Source: Blastopirellula retiformator (GTDB taxonomy: Bacteria; Planctomycetota; Planctomycetia; Pirellulales; Pirellulaceae). From it: a stretch of DNA of 64,000 nt. Made by a program: the position numbers and the translations under genes. The notes under the pieces were generated by a model. It was not told the DNA's origin, searched no databases, and saw only the letters and a program-made list of their open reading frames with translations. Every line of letters starts with the position of its first letter. The stretch's first letter is position 1. This document shows, one piece after another, positions 34,831 through 44,206 of the stretch. The stretch is taken from positions 577,729-641,728 of the forward strand of contig NZ_SJPF01000002.1 of NCBI RefSeq assembly GCF_007859755.1, written 5' to 3'.

Positions 34831-35802
34831 TTAGATCCGATCGGCGAGATGCCGCTCCACTTGGCGGAAATAGGCCAGGCCGCCCAATAGCACAAGGGTT
34901 AAACAGCCAAGGGAAATCAACATCGGCAGCACTGCCGGCGGCGCGTGTCCCAGCGCCGCCCAGCGCAGGCCGTCGATTACGCCGACCATCGGATTCAACG
35001 AGTAGACCAAACGGTAGGACGGCGGAATCAACGCGTCCGTTTCGTAAACGACCGGGCTGACGAAGAACCCAACCTGCAGCACAAACGGCACCACGTAGCC
35101 GATGTCCCGATAAATCGCGTTCAACGCCGATAGCCAGAAGCCGGCGGCCAGCGCGGCGATCAGCGCCAGCAAACTGAAGGCGGGAATCAACAACATCGTC
35201 CAGCTTGGCGTGATGCCATACCAGGCAATCGCCAGCACCAGCAGGCTAAACCCGATGGCAAAGTCGACCACGCCGCCTGCCATCGAGGCGATTGGCAACA
35301 CGGCTCGTGGAAAGTAAACCTTAGTGATCAAATTTTGGTGGGCGACAAGACTTCCGCTAGCGCTACTGAGCGTCGAAGCGAACAACTGCCACGGAAGCAG
35401 CCCGCACAAGACGGCGACCACATACGGAACGCCCTCCTCGACCGGCTCGCGGCCCATCAGGCGAAACATCACCGTAAAGATCGTCATCATCGCCAGCGGC
35501 TGCAGCAGGGCCCAGATCACCCCGACCGCTGTCTGGCGATAGCGAACCTGCAGGTCGCGGGCCGCCAGCGTCCAGATCAGCTCGCGGTAGTTCCACAGCT
35601 CTTGCAGGCCGAGCAGCCGCCAACCCGAGGGAGGCGTGAAGTAGACCAGGCCTTCCACATCTGCGATTTTGGAATCGTCGCTCGGTGGCGAAGCGTCCAG
35701 CGTCTCGTCCGACGAAGCGACCATCGAACTCTTCGTTTCCGCAGAGTCCTCAATTGTCCCTTCGTCATCGCGGGAAACGGTGATGTCGAGAGCTTTGTGC
35801 AT
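34831..35802 (-). CDS. Polysaccharide ABC exporter, permease subunit (Wzm/TagG type)
   Basis: ABC-2 type membrane protein of about 323 residues. After a hydrophilic N-terminus, ELIWTLAARDLQVRYRQTAV and GVIWALLQPLAMMTIFTVMF are the standard start of Wzm-like permeases. Five or six membrane helices follow, and the block FFVSPVVYETDALIPPSYRL with YSLNPMVGVIDGLRWA is characteristic near the end. With Wzt it exports a completed undecaprenyl-linked glycan across the inner membrane. ATG 35802 was chosen; a GGAGG lies 18 bases upstream, so an earlier TTG at 35844 is also possible. It heads the ten-gene leftward run. Confidence 0.9.
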   Translation of the reverse strand: MHKALDITVSRDDEGTIEDSAETKSSMVASSDETLDASPPSDDSKIADVEGLVYFTPPSGWRLLGLQELWNYRELIWTLAARDLQVRYRQTAVGVIWALLQPLAMMTIFTVMFRLMGREPVEEGVPYVVAVLCGLLPWQLFASTLSSASGSLVAHQNLITKVYFPRAVLPIASMAGGVVDFAIGFSLLVLAIAWYGITPSWTMLLIPAFSLLALIAALAAGFWLSALNAIYRDIGYVVPFVLQVGFFVSPVVYETDALIPPSYRLVYSLNPMVGVIDGLRWAALGHAPPAVLPMLISLGCLTLVLLGGLAYFRQVERHLADRI

Positions 35803-36066
35803 TGCCGCAAAAAGGGAAGTCGCCTCCGAATCTGGCGGCCCCAATTTCGCTTTCGGCGGAAGGGCGCTATCACCAAATGTCGGAAAGAGTTCTTAAGGAA
35901 AGGTCGTATTCTACTCGCATAACTGTGAAGTTTTGACGAAGACCAGGGCAACAAACGGCGGCGGCTACCGCTTTAACAGCTTCTTAACGGGAAGAGCTGT
36001 CGATGCGTCCCCGTACGCCTTTCCCTTATATCCCTTACCAGCCAGGAAGTTGCTACAGTACGCTGC

Positions 36067-36921
36067 ATGAAATCAACCATCGCAATTACCGGCGCCGACG
36101 GCCAACTCGGCAGCGAGCTCTTGCGGCAGCTCGGTGGCGACGCCGTCGCCTTGATCCAGTCCGACATGGAACTGACCGACGACGACGCCATTCGCCGCGT
36201 GCTGTCCGACATTCGCGCGGACGTGCTCGTCCACTGCGCCGCCTATACCGCGGTCGACAAGGCCGAGGCGGAAGCCAACGTCTGCTTCCAGGTCAATGCC
36301 GCCGCGGTCGCGACCATCGCCGACGTCTGTCGTCAGTTCAATACCCGTTTGGTACAGATCAGTACCGACTATGTCTTCGACAGCTACGCTGGCCCCTGCG
36401 TACCGCTAACCGAGCAAACGCCGGCGACGCCCCGCGGCATCTATGCCCAGTCAAAGCTACAAGGCGAGCAAGCCGCGGCGACCGTGTCCAGCCACCTGAT
36501 CGTGCGAACTTGCGGTTTGTATGGCGGCGGTCCGTCGATGCGGAACTTTGTCGAGACAATGCTCCGCCTGGCCGAGACCAAATCCGAGCTGCGGGTCGTC
36601 AATGATCAGCACTGCACGCCCAGCTATTGCCGCGATGTGGCGGCCGCCATTCTGCAGTTGGTCGAGCGTGAAGCGACCGGGCTCTTTCATGTGACCAACG
36701 GCGAGAGCGTCACTTGGCGAGAGCTGGCCAGCACCATCTTCCAGCTGACCCAGCGCTCGGTCCATGTCGAGCCAATCACCACTGCCGAGTATGGCGCCGC
36801 GGCGCCTCGCCCGGCTTACAGCGTCTTGAGCCTCGATAAATTCCAGCAGACGACCGGCAGCGAGATGCCCTCTTGGCGCGATGCGCTACAGCGCTATCTG
36901 CAAGATCGCCTGGAAAGCTAA
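36067..36921 (+). CDS. rfbD: dTDP-4-dehydrorhamnose reductase
   Basis: Enzyme of 284 residues making dTDP-L-rhamnose in the last pathway step. IAITGADGQLGSELLRQL is the NAD(P) site, LVHCAAYTAVDKAEAEAN and QISTDYVFDSYAG follow, and the catalytic YAQSK lies in GIYAQSKLQGEQAAA. The family-typical RPAYSVLSLDKFQ is near the end. It is on the opposite strand from rfbB-A-C, and its stop overlaps the rfbC stop (CTAA, 36918-36921). It is divergent from the exporter operon across 264 bp (35803-36066) where no confident promoter was seen. Confidence 0.95.
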   Translation: MKSTIAITGADGQLGSELLRQLGGDAVALIQSDMELTDDDAIRRVLSDIRADVLVHCAAYTAVDKAEAEANVCFQVNAAAVATIADVCRQFNTRLVQISTDYVFDSYAGPCVPLTEQTPATPRGIYAQSKLQGEQAAATVSSHLIVRTCGLYGGGPSMRNFVETMLRLAETKSELRVVNDQHCTPSYCRDVAAAILQLVEREATGLFHVTNGESVTWRELASTIFQLTQRSVHVEPITTAEYGAAAPRPAYSVLSLDKFQQTTGSEMPSWRDALQRYLQDRLES

Positions 36922-37466
36922 ACGACGTTCATTTCAAAGTAAGGCGCCTCGGCGAACGACAGCGCGACTGCGTCTTTCGGCGAGAGGATCGGCGAGCCGA
37001 TCGGCCACTCAACGGCCAATTGCGGGTCGTCCCACTGAATCGTCCGCTCCCCTTGCGGGTTGTAGAAGTCGGAGCATTTGTAGATCACTTCGGCCCGCTC
37101 GCTGACGACGCAAAAGCCGTGGGCGAAACCAACCGGCAGATAAAGCTGCTTGCGGTTCTCGTCGCTCAGATACTCGGCGACCCACTGGCCAAACGTCGGC
37201 GAGCCTTGGCGAATATCGACCGCCACATCGTAGATCTCGCCGTGCAACACCGTCACCAGCTTGGCCTGCGGATTTTCGATCTGGTAATGCAGCCCCCGCA
37301 GCACGCCCCGTTTCGACCGCGAACAGTTGTCTTGCATAAAGTCGACCGAAGTCACTTCGCGATAGCGATCAGCCCGGAACGTCTCGAAGAACTCGCCCCG
37401 TTCGTCGCGAAAGACGCGCGGCTCGATCAGCTTGACCTCGGGTATCGCCGTGGCGGTAATCTTCAT
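36918..37466 (-). CDS. rfbC: dTDP-4-dehydrorhamnose 3,5-epimerase
   Basis: Cupin-fold epimerase of 182 residues. [39 protein letters not shown] with the catalytic histidine nearby, [20 protein letters not shown] and [20 protein letters not shown] are the family blocks. ATG 37466 overlaps the stop of rfbA as ATGA (37463-37466), and GGAG stands about ten bases upstream, so the two genes are coupled. It acts between RfbB and RfbD. Confidence 0.95.
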   Translation of the reverse strand: MKITATAIPEVKLIEPRVFRDERGEFFETFRADRYREVTSVDFMQDNCSRSKRGVLRGLHYQIENPQAKLVTVLHGEIYDVAVDIRQGSPTFGQWVAEYLSDENRKQLYLPVGFAHGFCVVSERAEVIYKCSDFYNPQGERTIQWDDPQLAVEWPIGSPILSPKDAVALSFAEAPYFEMNVV

Positions 37467-38392
37467 GACGCCCAATCTCCTTTGGCATGTTGCACCTTCC
37501 GGCCGCCGATCATCGGCTCCAGCAGATGAAGCAAATAGCTGGCGTACTCCCCTTTCAGGCGACTCGCCAGGACCCGCAACTGCTCGGCCGAAATGAAACC
37601 CTTGTTGTAGGCGACCTCTTCAACGCAGGCGATCTTCAGCCCTTGTCGATTCTCCACCGTCTGCACAAAGTTCGACGCTTCCATTAGCGAAGCGTGCGTG
37701 CCGGTATCGAGCCAGGCGAAGCCGCGTGAGAAGCACTCGACATGCAGCTGCCCCCGCCGCAAGTATTCCAGGTTCACGTCGGTGATTTCCAGTTCGCCGC
37801 GGGCCGATGGTTTCAGATTGGCGGCGATCTCGACAATTTGATTGTCGTAGAAATAGAGCCCCGGCACCGCGTAGTTCGACTTGGGTCGCTGCGGCTTTTC
37901 TTCGAGCGACATGACCCGGCCCGCTTCGTCAAATTCGACCACGCCGTAGCGCTGGGGATCACGAACCGGATAGCCGAACACGGTCGCCCCTTCCGCACGG
38001 TTGGCTGCCGTAGCCAAGATCTGCTGAAAGCCTTGCCCGTAAAACAGGTTATCTCCCAGGACCATCGCTACGGGATCGTCGCCGACAAACTCGCGTCCGA
38101 TCACGAAGGCTTGAGCCAGCCCTTCCGGTTTCGGCTGGATAGCATATTGAATTTGCAGTCCCCACTCCGAGCCGTCTCCCAGCAACCGTTCGAATCCACC
38201 GATATCCTCCGGCGTGCTGATCACCAGAATCTCGCGAATGCCGGCCAGCATCAACGTCGTCAGCGGGTAGAAGATCATTGGCTTGTCGTAGACCGGCAGC
38301 AGTTGTTTGCTGACGGCGCGAGTGATCGGATAGAGCCGCGTGCCCGATCCGCCGGCCAGAATGATCCCCTTTTGATGTACGCTTGCAGCCAT
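37463..38392 (-). CDS. rfbA: Glucose-1-phosphate thymidylyltransferase
   Basis: Nucleotidyltransferase of 309 residues that joins glucose 1-phosphate and dTTP to dTDP-glucose, the first step to rhamnose. [20 protein letters not shown] is the nucleotide site, [20 protein letters not shown] follows, and [28 protein letters not shown] and [15 protein letters not shown] are all present. ATG 38392 was chosen over the TTG two codons earlier. It lies 20 bp after rfbB and is coupled to rfbC. Its substrate could be supplied by pgm in the block to the left. Confidence 0.95.
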   Translation of the reverse strand: MAASVHQKGIILAGGSGTRLYPITRAVSKQLLPVYDKPMIFYPLTTLMLAGIREILVISTPEDIGGFERLLGDGSEWGLQIQYAIQPKPEGLAQAFVIGREFVGDDPVAMVLGDNLFYGQGFQQILATAANRAEGATVFGYPVRDPQRYGVVEFDEAGRVMSLEEKPQRPKSNYAVPGLYFYDNQIVEIAANLKPSARGELEITDVNLEYLRRGQLHVECFSRGFAWLDTGTHASLMEASNFVQTVENRQGLKIACVEEVAYNKGFISAEQLRVLASRLKGEYASYLLHLLEPMIGGRKVQHAKGDWAS

Positions 38393-38412
38393 CGCCAAAC
38401 TTTCGCTTATGT

Positions 38413-39483
38413 CTAACTCTGCAGCTCACGCAGGCCGAGCCGCTCACGGCGATATCCGCCGGTGGCGATCCGCTCAAGCCATGTCGCATTGTCCAAGTAC
38501 CACGCAATCGTCTTCTCCAGACCGGTTTCAAACGATTCGGCCGGGCTCCAGCCAAGCTGCGACTTCATCTTGCCCGCGTCAATCGCGTAACGTCGATCAT
38601 GCCCAGGGCGATCCTTCACATACGTAATCAGATCTTTGCAAGGCCGATGGGGAAGATCAGGGCGAAGTCGATCGAGCGCCGCACAGATCGCCTCGACGAT
38701 TTGCAAGTTGGTCCGTTCGCAGTTTCCGCCAATGTTGTAAACCTCACCAGTTTGGCCGGCCGCCAGGACGCGGCGAATCGCCCGGCAGTGATCTTCGACG
38801 TACAGCCAATCGCGGACGTTCTGTCCGTCGCCGTAGATCGGCAGCGGCTTTCCTTCCAGCGCATTGAGGATCATCACCGGGATCAGCTTCTCAGGAAACT
38901 GCCGCGGGCCGTAGTTGTTCGAACAATTGGTCGTCAGCGTCGGCAGCCCATAGGTGTGAAAGTAGGCCCGCACAAAATGATCGGACGCCGCTTTCGACGC
39001 CGAGTAGGGAGAGTTGGGCGAATAAGGCGTCGTTTCGGTAAATAGCCCAGTCTTACCGAGCGAGCCGTACACCTCATCAGTCGACACATGCAGAAAGCGG
39101 AACGCGGCCGCTTCCGACTCGGAGAGTTCGTTCCAATATTGGCGAGCCGCTTCCAGCAGCGTGAACGTGCCGACGACGTTGGTGGCGACAAATTCGGCCG
39201 GGCCATCAATCGAGCGATCGACGTGCGACTCGGCCGCCAGGTTCAAAATTGCACTCGGCCGATACTCGCGCAGCAACCGCGTGACCAGCTCGGCGTCGCC
39301 GATGTCTCCTTCGACCAGCAAGTGCAGGGCGTCCTCCTGTAGATCGGCGAGCGAATCCAAGTTGCCGGCGTAGGTCAGCTTGTCGAGGTTGATCACCTGC
39401 AAGCCATCTTCCCGCACCAACTGCCGAACCAGGCAGCTGCCGATGAATCCTGCTCCGCCGGTGACCAGTACCGTGTTGCTCAT
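38413..39483 (-). CDS. rfbB: dTDP-glucose 4,6-dehydratase
   Basis: Short-chain dehydrogenase-like enzyme of 356 residues that makes dTDP-4-keto-6-deoxyglucose. [19 protein letters not shown] is the NAD site. [34 protein letters not shown] with the active-site aspartate-glutamate pair, and [16 protein letters not shown] with the YxxxK catalytic pair follow. [19 protein letters not shown] and [15 protein letters not shown] complete the pattern. It is the first gene of the leftward rfbB-A-C run, and 234 bp separate it from the divergent GT2 gene. Confidence 0.96.
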   Translation of the reverse strand: MSNTVLVTGGAGFIGSCLVRQLVREDGLQVINLDKLTYAGNLDSLADLQEDALHLLVEGDIGDAELVTRLLREYRPSAILNLAAESHVDRSIDGPAEFVATNVVGTFTLLEAARQYWNELSESEAAAFRFLHVSTDEVYGSLGKTGLFTETTPYSPNSPYSASKAASDHFVRAYFHTYGLPTLTTNCSNNYGPRQFPEKLIPVMILNALEGKPLPIYGDGQNVRDWLYVEDHCRAIRRVLAAGQTGEVYNIGGNCERTNLQIVEAICAALDRLRPDLPHRPCKDLITYVKDRPGHDRRYAIDAGKMKSQLGWSPAESFETGLEKTIAWYLDNATWLERIATGGYRRERLGLRELQS

Positions 39484-39717
39484 AGTCGTGAGGCCGCCTT
39501 TGCTAGCCGGTCGGTTTTCGTAACTTTGCGTCTATCGAAACGCGGGAAAGTTTTCTGGAAGTTCTGCTGAACTACGACCGCCGCTCAAAAACGATTGAGT
39601 ATACTCAGCCCTGCCGATCCGCGAGCATGTTCGCCCAGCGATGCCGCGGCAAAAGCGTCAGAATTCATTCCGACTTAACTCTTTGATAACATTTCAACTC
39701 TTCTCGAACGTTTCGGC

Positions 39718-40803
39718 ATGCCTGAGCAACACGTTACTGCTGCAGAGATTCCGATCACGGTCATCGTGCCGCATTATAACGGGGCGCCGTATGTTCTTGA
39801 AACGCTCGATTCGATCCGCGCTCAGTCGTACCCCGCCGCAGAAATCATCGTCGTCGATGATCACTCCTCCGACGACTCGCTCGCTCAAATCCGCGACTGG
39901 AACGAGTCGCATGGCTCGCCGCTCCGGATTCTCTCGACCGAATCGAACAGCGGCGGGCCTTCGCGACCAACCAACCTGGCGATCGCAGCTGCCAACAGTC
40001 CCTGGATCGCCGTGCTCGACCAGGACGATCTTTTTCATGTCGACCGCTTGCAGCGAGCCGCCGCAGCGATCCGTCTGTCGCCCCAGGCCGAGTGCATCGT
40101 TTCGCTGGGCAGTTTGCTGCATGCCCCCAACGATCCGGCCACGATCGGGCAAGGTCGATTCCTCCGCGATCACCATTGGCGTCAGCAACCGTTGGCCGAC
40201 GACGTCTACCCGCTTCCCAGTCGCCGCGCGGTCGCCAGTTGCGTACGTCATGGGATGTTTGCGGCCGGCTATCCAGGGCTCGCGTTTCGCCGCGACGCCT
40301 GGCAGGCGATTGGCGGAGTTCGCGAATCGTTTGTCGTCGCCTCCGATTTTCACTTTCTCCTCTCGTTGGCCGCGCGGTCCGATCTGGTGGTGATCGATCA
40401 ACCGCTGTACCAGCGCCGCGTCCATGGGCAGAATCTGTCGCACCGCAGCACGTTAGGCTTCGCCGAAGTGCTGCAGGCCATCGCCGAACAACTGCAGCCG
40501 CAGCCGGAATTGCTGGCCGATTCGGATCTGCGCGAGGCCTTGGCCTGGCGGATTATCGAGTCAGGCTGGAATGTCGCCGCCTTTGGCCAATTGCGTCTCG
40601 GCGCCCGCTTGATCCGCCAAACCGCGCAAATTGCCGGTTGGACGCCGAAGCGCACCGTGCAACTGGCGGCGACGCCGCTGATGCCGATCTACCGCCGGCT
40701 GTTTCTTTCACGCAGCAATCCGGCTGCGGACGTGATCGCCCGGGTCGAGCAATATGCGGAACAGTTGCTGGAATTGATGCGCGGGTCGAACCGGCGGCGA
40801 TGA
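39718..40803 (+). CDS. Glycosyltransferase family 2 protein
   Basis: GT-A fold enzyme of 361 residues. ITVIVPHYNGAPYVLETL is the N-terminal strand, IIVVDDHSSDDSLAQI the nucleotide contact, and AVLDQDDLFHVDRL the metal-binding aspartates. QPLYQRRVHGQNLSHRS follows as in many GT2 proteins of surface-polysaccharide loci. It probably adds a sugar, possibly rhamnose given its position beside the rfb genes, to the glycan. It is divergent from rfbB; the 234-bp gap between them shows no clear promoter. Downstream lies the repeat-filled gap to rpoN. Confidence 0.9.
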   Translation: MPEQHVTAAEIPITVIVPHYNGAPYVLETLDSIRAQSYPAAEIIVVDDHSSDDSLAQIRDWNESHGSPLRILSTESNSGGPSRPTNLAIAAANSPWIAVLDQDDLFHVDRLQRAAAAIRLSPQAECIVSLGSLLHAPNDPATIGQGRFLRDHHWRQQPLADDVYPLPSRRAVASCVRHGMFAAGYPGLAFRRDAWQAIGGVRESFVVASDFHFLLSLAARSDLVVIDQPLYQRRVHGQNLSHRSTLGFAEVLQAIAEQLQPQPELLADSDLREALAWRIIESGWNVAAFGQLRLGARLIRQTAQIAGWTPKRTVQLAATPLMPIYRRLFLSRSNPAADVIARVEQYAEQLLELMRGSNRRR

Positions 40804-41085
40804 TGGACTGGACCGCCGGACCGGACCGTTTCATTATTTCCGGGTAGGGTGCGTCAGGACGCACCGGGAACCTGCCCCAACGTTTCATTTCGCCTTTCGC
40901 GTGGCGGCGCAAATTGCGTTACCACGCGAGTCGCCCAACCAGCCACGTGGCAGGTTCGTGGTGCGTCCAGACGCACCCTACTCGGACTGGACCGTTGCGT
41001 TTTTTTCCTCCGTCCCCAAAACTGGACCAGTCGGAATTGTTTTTTTGCGGAACGTAGTGGACTGGACCGCGACGAATTTTCTTTT
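40802..41085 (+). repeat. Cluster C of the GGACTGGACCG/T-tract motif
   Basis: Four copies on the plus strand, at about 40804-40842, 40984-41011, 41023-41053 and 41060-41085. The second reads GGACTGGACCGTTGCG followed by a run of seven T. The third has lost the first bases. The cluster starts at the end of the GT2 gene and is interrupted by the palindromic element M2. From 40804 to 41580 no gene is supported; several open frames here only read through repeats. Confidence 0.65.
40844..40981. repeat. GTAG-headed paired palindrome (BIME-like), copy M2
   Basis: Same architecture as M1: GTAGGGTGCGTC at the left, GACGCACCCTAC at the right, each end a GGTGCGTC/GACGCACC hairpin. The inner sequence is mostly different but keeps GGGAACCTGCCC near the left and GGCAGGTTCGTGG near the right, which extends the end symmetry. 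138 nt. Confidence 0.75.
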
Positions 41086-41434
41086 GGGGCCCGAAATGGC
41101 CGATCCGCGCGCACCGATAGCGCACTCGCAGCGGGCTGCGATGCGTGGGGCGTTTTCCTTACCACTATCGCCAGCAATAACCTGGCGGTCTCGCCATGGG
41201 TTGCCACCGCGCGTACGTTCTTCGCTCTCTCGCGAAGGTTTTCGCGCGATTCTTGCGACCGACTTTTGCCCCTTCCTGATGCGGGGAAAAGTCGGCAGGG
41301 CGGCAAGATCTCAGCGCGTCTCCACGCGCCGGCGTCACTACGATCCTTGAGAAACGCGCATGGAACATCTCCACGGCATGCCTGTACATGTTTATACCAA
41401 ACATCGAGGCAATTCGGCAAGCAATTTTTTTCCA

Positions 41435-41573
41435 GGTAGGGTGCGTTGGGACGCACCGGGATCCTGCCCAACCGCACGTTTCGCCTGTTGCGTGGTAACG
41501 CAAAAATGCAGCGCTGGTTGCGTTGCCAAGCCGCCCGAACGGCTGGTTCGTGGTGCGTCCAGACGCACCCTAC
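41435..41573. repeat. GTAG-headed paired palindrome (BIME-like), copy M3
   Basis: Third copy, 139 nt, with left GTAGGGTGCGTTGGGACGCA and right GTCCAGACGCACCCTAC. It lies just before the rpoN terminator. Between M2 and M3 (41086-41434) no gene or other signal was recognised, apart from a GCGAAGGTTTTCGCG hairpin near 41232. Confidence 0.75.
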
Positions 41574-41582
41574 CAAACAAAA

Positions 41583-41607
41583 AAAGGGAGCGTTTCACGC
41601 TCCCTTT
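41583..41607 (-). terminator. Terminator of rpoN
   Basis: AAAGGGAGCG pairs perfectly with CGCTCCCTTT around a five-base loop. On the minus strand a run of seven T follows at once, a classical intrinsic terminator, 24 bp after the rpoN stop. Confidence 0.85.
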
Positions 41608-41630
41608 TGGCTCTGTATCCCCGACGACGA

Positions 41631-43115
41631 TCAGCCTTTTTTCGACCAATCTCGGCGTTGCCGCGAGCTGGGGATGCCCATCTTTTTGCGGTACTTGGTG
41701 ACCGTGCGGCGGGCGACGTTCAGGCCTTCGTTTTTCAGCAGCGTGACCAGTTCGTCGTCGCTGTGCGGTTTCGCCTTGTCTTCGCTGTCGATGATCTCTT
41801 GCAGCTTCAGGCGAATCGCATCCCAGGTCACTTCATCACCAGCTTCGTTGGTGGTGCCGCCGGCGAAGAATCGTTTGAGCGGGAAGATGCCGCGGGGAGT
41901 TTGAATCCACTTGTCGTCGACCGCCCGGCTGACGGTCGTCACGTGGACGCCTACCTTGTCGGCGATCTGCTGCATCTTGAGGGGCTCGATATACTCCGGC
42001 CCCTTTTCGATGAAGTCGTGCTGGTGATCGACGATCGCCTGAGCGACGCGGGCCAGCGTGTTTTTGCGTTGGTTGATCGAATCGATCAGCCACTGGGCGG
42101 CGTTGATCTTCCGCTTGATGAAATCCTTCTCTTCGACCGTCGCCGTCGGGTCCATCAGGCGTTTGCGATAATAGTTGCTGATCCGCAGCTGCGGCACTTC
42201 GCCATCTTCGGTCTTCACGCCATACTCGCCGTCATCGCTAATCTCCAGCGTCAGGTCAGGCACAACGTTCGGGACAAAGTCTTCTTTGTAGGCGGAGCCC
42301 GGCTTGGGGTTCAGCTTGCGAAGTTCCGACCAGGCGTCCTGAATCAGTTCGATCGTGTAACCGGTCTTCTTCTGAATCAGCGGCAGACGGTTCTCGCAGA
42401 GGTCTTCGAGATGATTGCTGATCAAGGTCCGCAGTTCGTCGAAGTAAGGTTGCGCCGGCTCCAGCTGCAGCAGCAAGCATTCGCGCAGATCGCGTGCGCC
42501 GACGCCGGCCGGGTCAAGCGCTTGCACAATCGCCAGCGCTTCGCGGGCATGGGCCACCATCTCTTCGCTTGAATCGGGCGGCAGCAAATCTTCCAGCGAC
42601 GTGGTCAGATAGCCGTTGGAGTCGAGCGACGAAATGATCCGCATCGCCAGCTCTAGCAGCTCCGGCTCGATATTCAGCTCGCCCAGCTGGGTATCAAGAT
42701 GGTCCTGCAGCGTTTCGACGCGCGATGCGACGTTGGCCAGCGCATCATGCTTGCGATTGGCGTCGTCTTCCATCTGGTTGAGCGAACGTTGCGGGCGATC
42801 ATCAAACGTATCGGGATACTCGTTGTTGAGATCGAGCAGACGCTCAAAATCGTCGGCGTTGTCTTTGTTTTCGTCAACGACGAATTCTTTTTCGGTCTCG
42901 GCAATCGAATCGTTATCTGTTTTTTCGACCGGATCGTCGGTTCCGTCCGGCTCGACTTCTTGAACCTCGAGCAACGGATTTTCGTTCATCTCCTGTTCGA
43001 TCTTCTCTTGCAGCGCCATCACCGGCAGCTGCAGGATCTCCATCGACTGGATCATCCTGGGCGCCAGAACTTGCTTCTGGACCAGCTTCTGTTCTAAACC
43101 AAGCGAAAGTCGCAT
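41631..43115 (-). CDS. rpoN: RNA polymerase sigma-54 factor
   Basis: Sigma-54 of 494 residues. Region I is the glutamine- and leucine-rich N-terminus LGLEQKLVQKQVLAPRMIQS followed by MEILQLPVMALQEKIEQEMN. An acidic linker (about residues 45-110) and the core-binding domain follow. The HTH region contains MQQIADKVGVHVTTVSRAVD. The RpoN box near the end is ARRTVTKYRKKMGIPSSRQR, close to the consensus ARRTVAKYRE. Length and order are normal. It lies 42 bp downstream of recR on the same strand, with its own terminator after it. Promoters of the -24/-12 type were not searched for in detail. Confidence 0.96.
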   Translation of the reverse strand: MRLSLGLEQKLVQKQVLAPRMIQSMEILQLPVMALQEKIEQEMNENPLLEVQEVEPDGTDDPVEKTDNDSIAETEKEFVVDENKDNADDFERLLDLNNEYPDTFDDRPQRSLNQMEDDANRKHDALANVASRVETLQDHLDTQLGELNIEPELLELAMRIISSLDSNGYLTTSLEDLLPPDSSEEMVAHAREALAIVQALDPAGVGARDLRECLLLQLEPAQPYFDELRTLISNHLEDLCENRLPLIQKKTGYTIELIQDAWSELRKLNPKPGSAYKEDFVPNVVPDLTLEISDDGEYGVKTEDGEVPQLRISNYYRKRLMDPTATVEEKDFIKRKINAAQWLIDSINQRKNTLARVAQAIVDHQHDFIEKGPEYIEPLKMQQIADKVGVHVTTVSRAVDDKWIQTPRGIFPLKRFFAGGTTNEAGDEVTWDAIRLKLQEIIDSEDKAKPHSDDELVTLLKNEGLNVARRTVTKYRKKMGIPSSRQRRDWSKKG

Positions 43116-43157
43116 AGGAATTTCTAGGTTTCAAGAGTATCGGAAGAACAACGGGAA

Positions 43158-43757
43158 TTATAGCTTTTGACGCCCTGAAAGCGCGTCGGCCAAGATCTCT
43201 TTGTTCGTAAACTCCAGGATGCTGCCGGTGGTGATTCCGCGGGCAAGCCGCGTTAACGTTACGGGCAGCTCGGACAAAAGGTTCGAGATATGCAGCGCCG
43301 TCCCGTCTCCTTCGGTGGTGGGATTGGTCGCCATGATGATCTCGCGGAACGTCCCCTCCCGCACGCGATCGACCAGCGCGTCAATCGTCAATTGATCGGG
43401 GCCGATGCCTTCCAGCGGAGCGATGCGTCCTAACAGTACGTGATACAAACCGGGGTACATGCCCGATTGCTCGATCGCCATCAAGTCGCGCGGCTGCTCG
43501 ACGATGCAGAGCAACGTCTTGTCGCGTCGCGAGTCTTGACAGACCGAGCAAAGTTCGGACTCGGCCAGGTTAAAACATTGGGAGCAGTAGCGAACGTTTT
43601 GCTTGACCGTGCGAATCGCGTCGGACAGCGCCAGCGCTTCCGACTCGTGCACGCGCAAAATGTGGTACGCGAGCCGTTCGGCGCTTTTGCGGCCGATGCC
43701 GGGAAGTTTGGCGAATTCCTCCACCAATCGCGTTACGGAGTCTGTCGTTTGAACCAT
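43158..43757 (-). CDS. recR: Recombination protein RecR
   Basis: DNA repair protein of 199 residues working with RecF and RecO to load RecA at gaps. LPGIGRKSAERLAYHIL is the helix-hairpin-helix, CSQCFNLAESELCSVCQD the four-cysteine zinc finger, and LCIVEQPRDLMAIEQSGMY with IMATNPTTEGDGTALHI the Toprim domain. It stands 31 bp downstream of ebfC in the conserved dnaX-ebfC-recR order. Confidence 0.96.
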   Translation of the reverse strand: MVQTTDSVTRLVEEFAKLPGIGRKSAERLAYHILRVHESEALALSDAIRTVKQNVRYCSQCFNLAESELCSVCQDSRRDKTLLCIVEQPRDLMAIEQSGMYPGLYHVLLGRIAPLEGIGPDQLTIDALVDRVREGTFREIIMATNPTTEGDGTALHISNLLSELPVTLTRLARGITTGSILEFTNKEILADALSGRQKL

Positions 43758-43788
43758 GCGGGGCGTCCGTTCACCTAGGCGTCTATTT

Positions 43789-44154
43789 CTACTGGTTTTC
43801 CCCGCCGGTCATCTTGGCCAGGGCGTCGTCCAAACCGGGGACGTTCATCCCGCTGGTCAGGGCCTTCATCATATCGGCGTGCATCTGCTTCGCCTTGGCG
43901 CTGGCCTGATTGACGGCCGCCGGGACCAGGTCTTCGATGATTTCCTGTTCGCCGCGGGCGATAAGATCGGGGTCGATCCGCAGCGAGAGCATTTCGCCGG
44001 TACCGGTCATTTCGACCTCGACCATGCCGCCGCCGGCCGAACCGGTGACCCGCTTCGCACGCAGCTCCTCTTGCAAACCTTGGACCTTGGCGCCCATTTC
44101 CTGGGCGCTGCGAAGCATGCCCGCGATGTTGCCGAGATTGCCGAGATTGAACAC
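43789..44154 (-). CDS. YbaB/EbfC family nucleoid-associated protein
   Basis: Small DNA-binding protein of 121 residues. The family core is seen in MLRSAQEMGAKVQGLQEEL, the glycine-rich turn VTGSAGGGMVEVEMTGTGEM, LRIDPDLIARGEQEIIEDLV and AAVNQASAKAKQMHADMMKA. It forms dimers that bind DNA and is nearly always between dnaX and recR. The extra C-terminal tail of about 20 residues is glycine- and methionine-rich. Gap to dnaX is 52 bp. Confidence 0.94.
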   Translation of the reverse strand: MFNLGNLGNIAGMLRSAQEMGAKVQGLQEELRAKRVTGSAGGGMVEVEMTGTGEMLSLRIDPDLIARGEQEIIEDLVPAAVNQASAKAKQMHADMMKALTSGMNVPGLDDALAKMTGGENQ

Positions 44155-44206
44155 CGCTTTTCTCCTTGATGGGGGAAAGTGCTGCAGCGTTCAGTCAGGC
44201 AGGCGG

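Noticed and set aside
40849-41576. Overlapping frames on both strands between the GT2 gene and rpoN
   Set aside because: They consist of translated palindromic repeats (for example VRPDAPY and GASRRTL pieces) and T-tract motifs.
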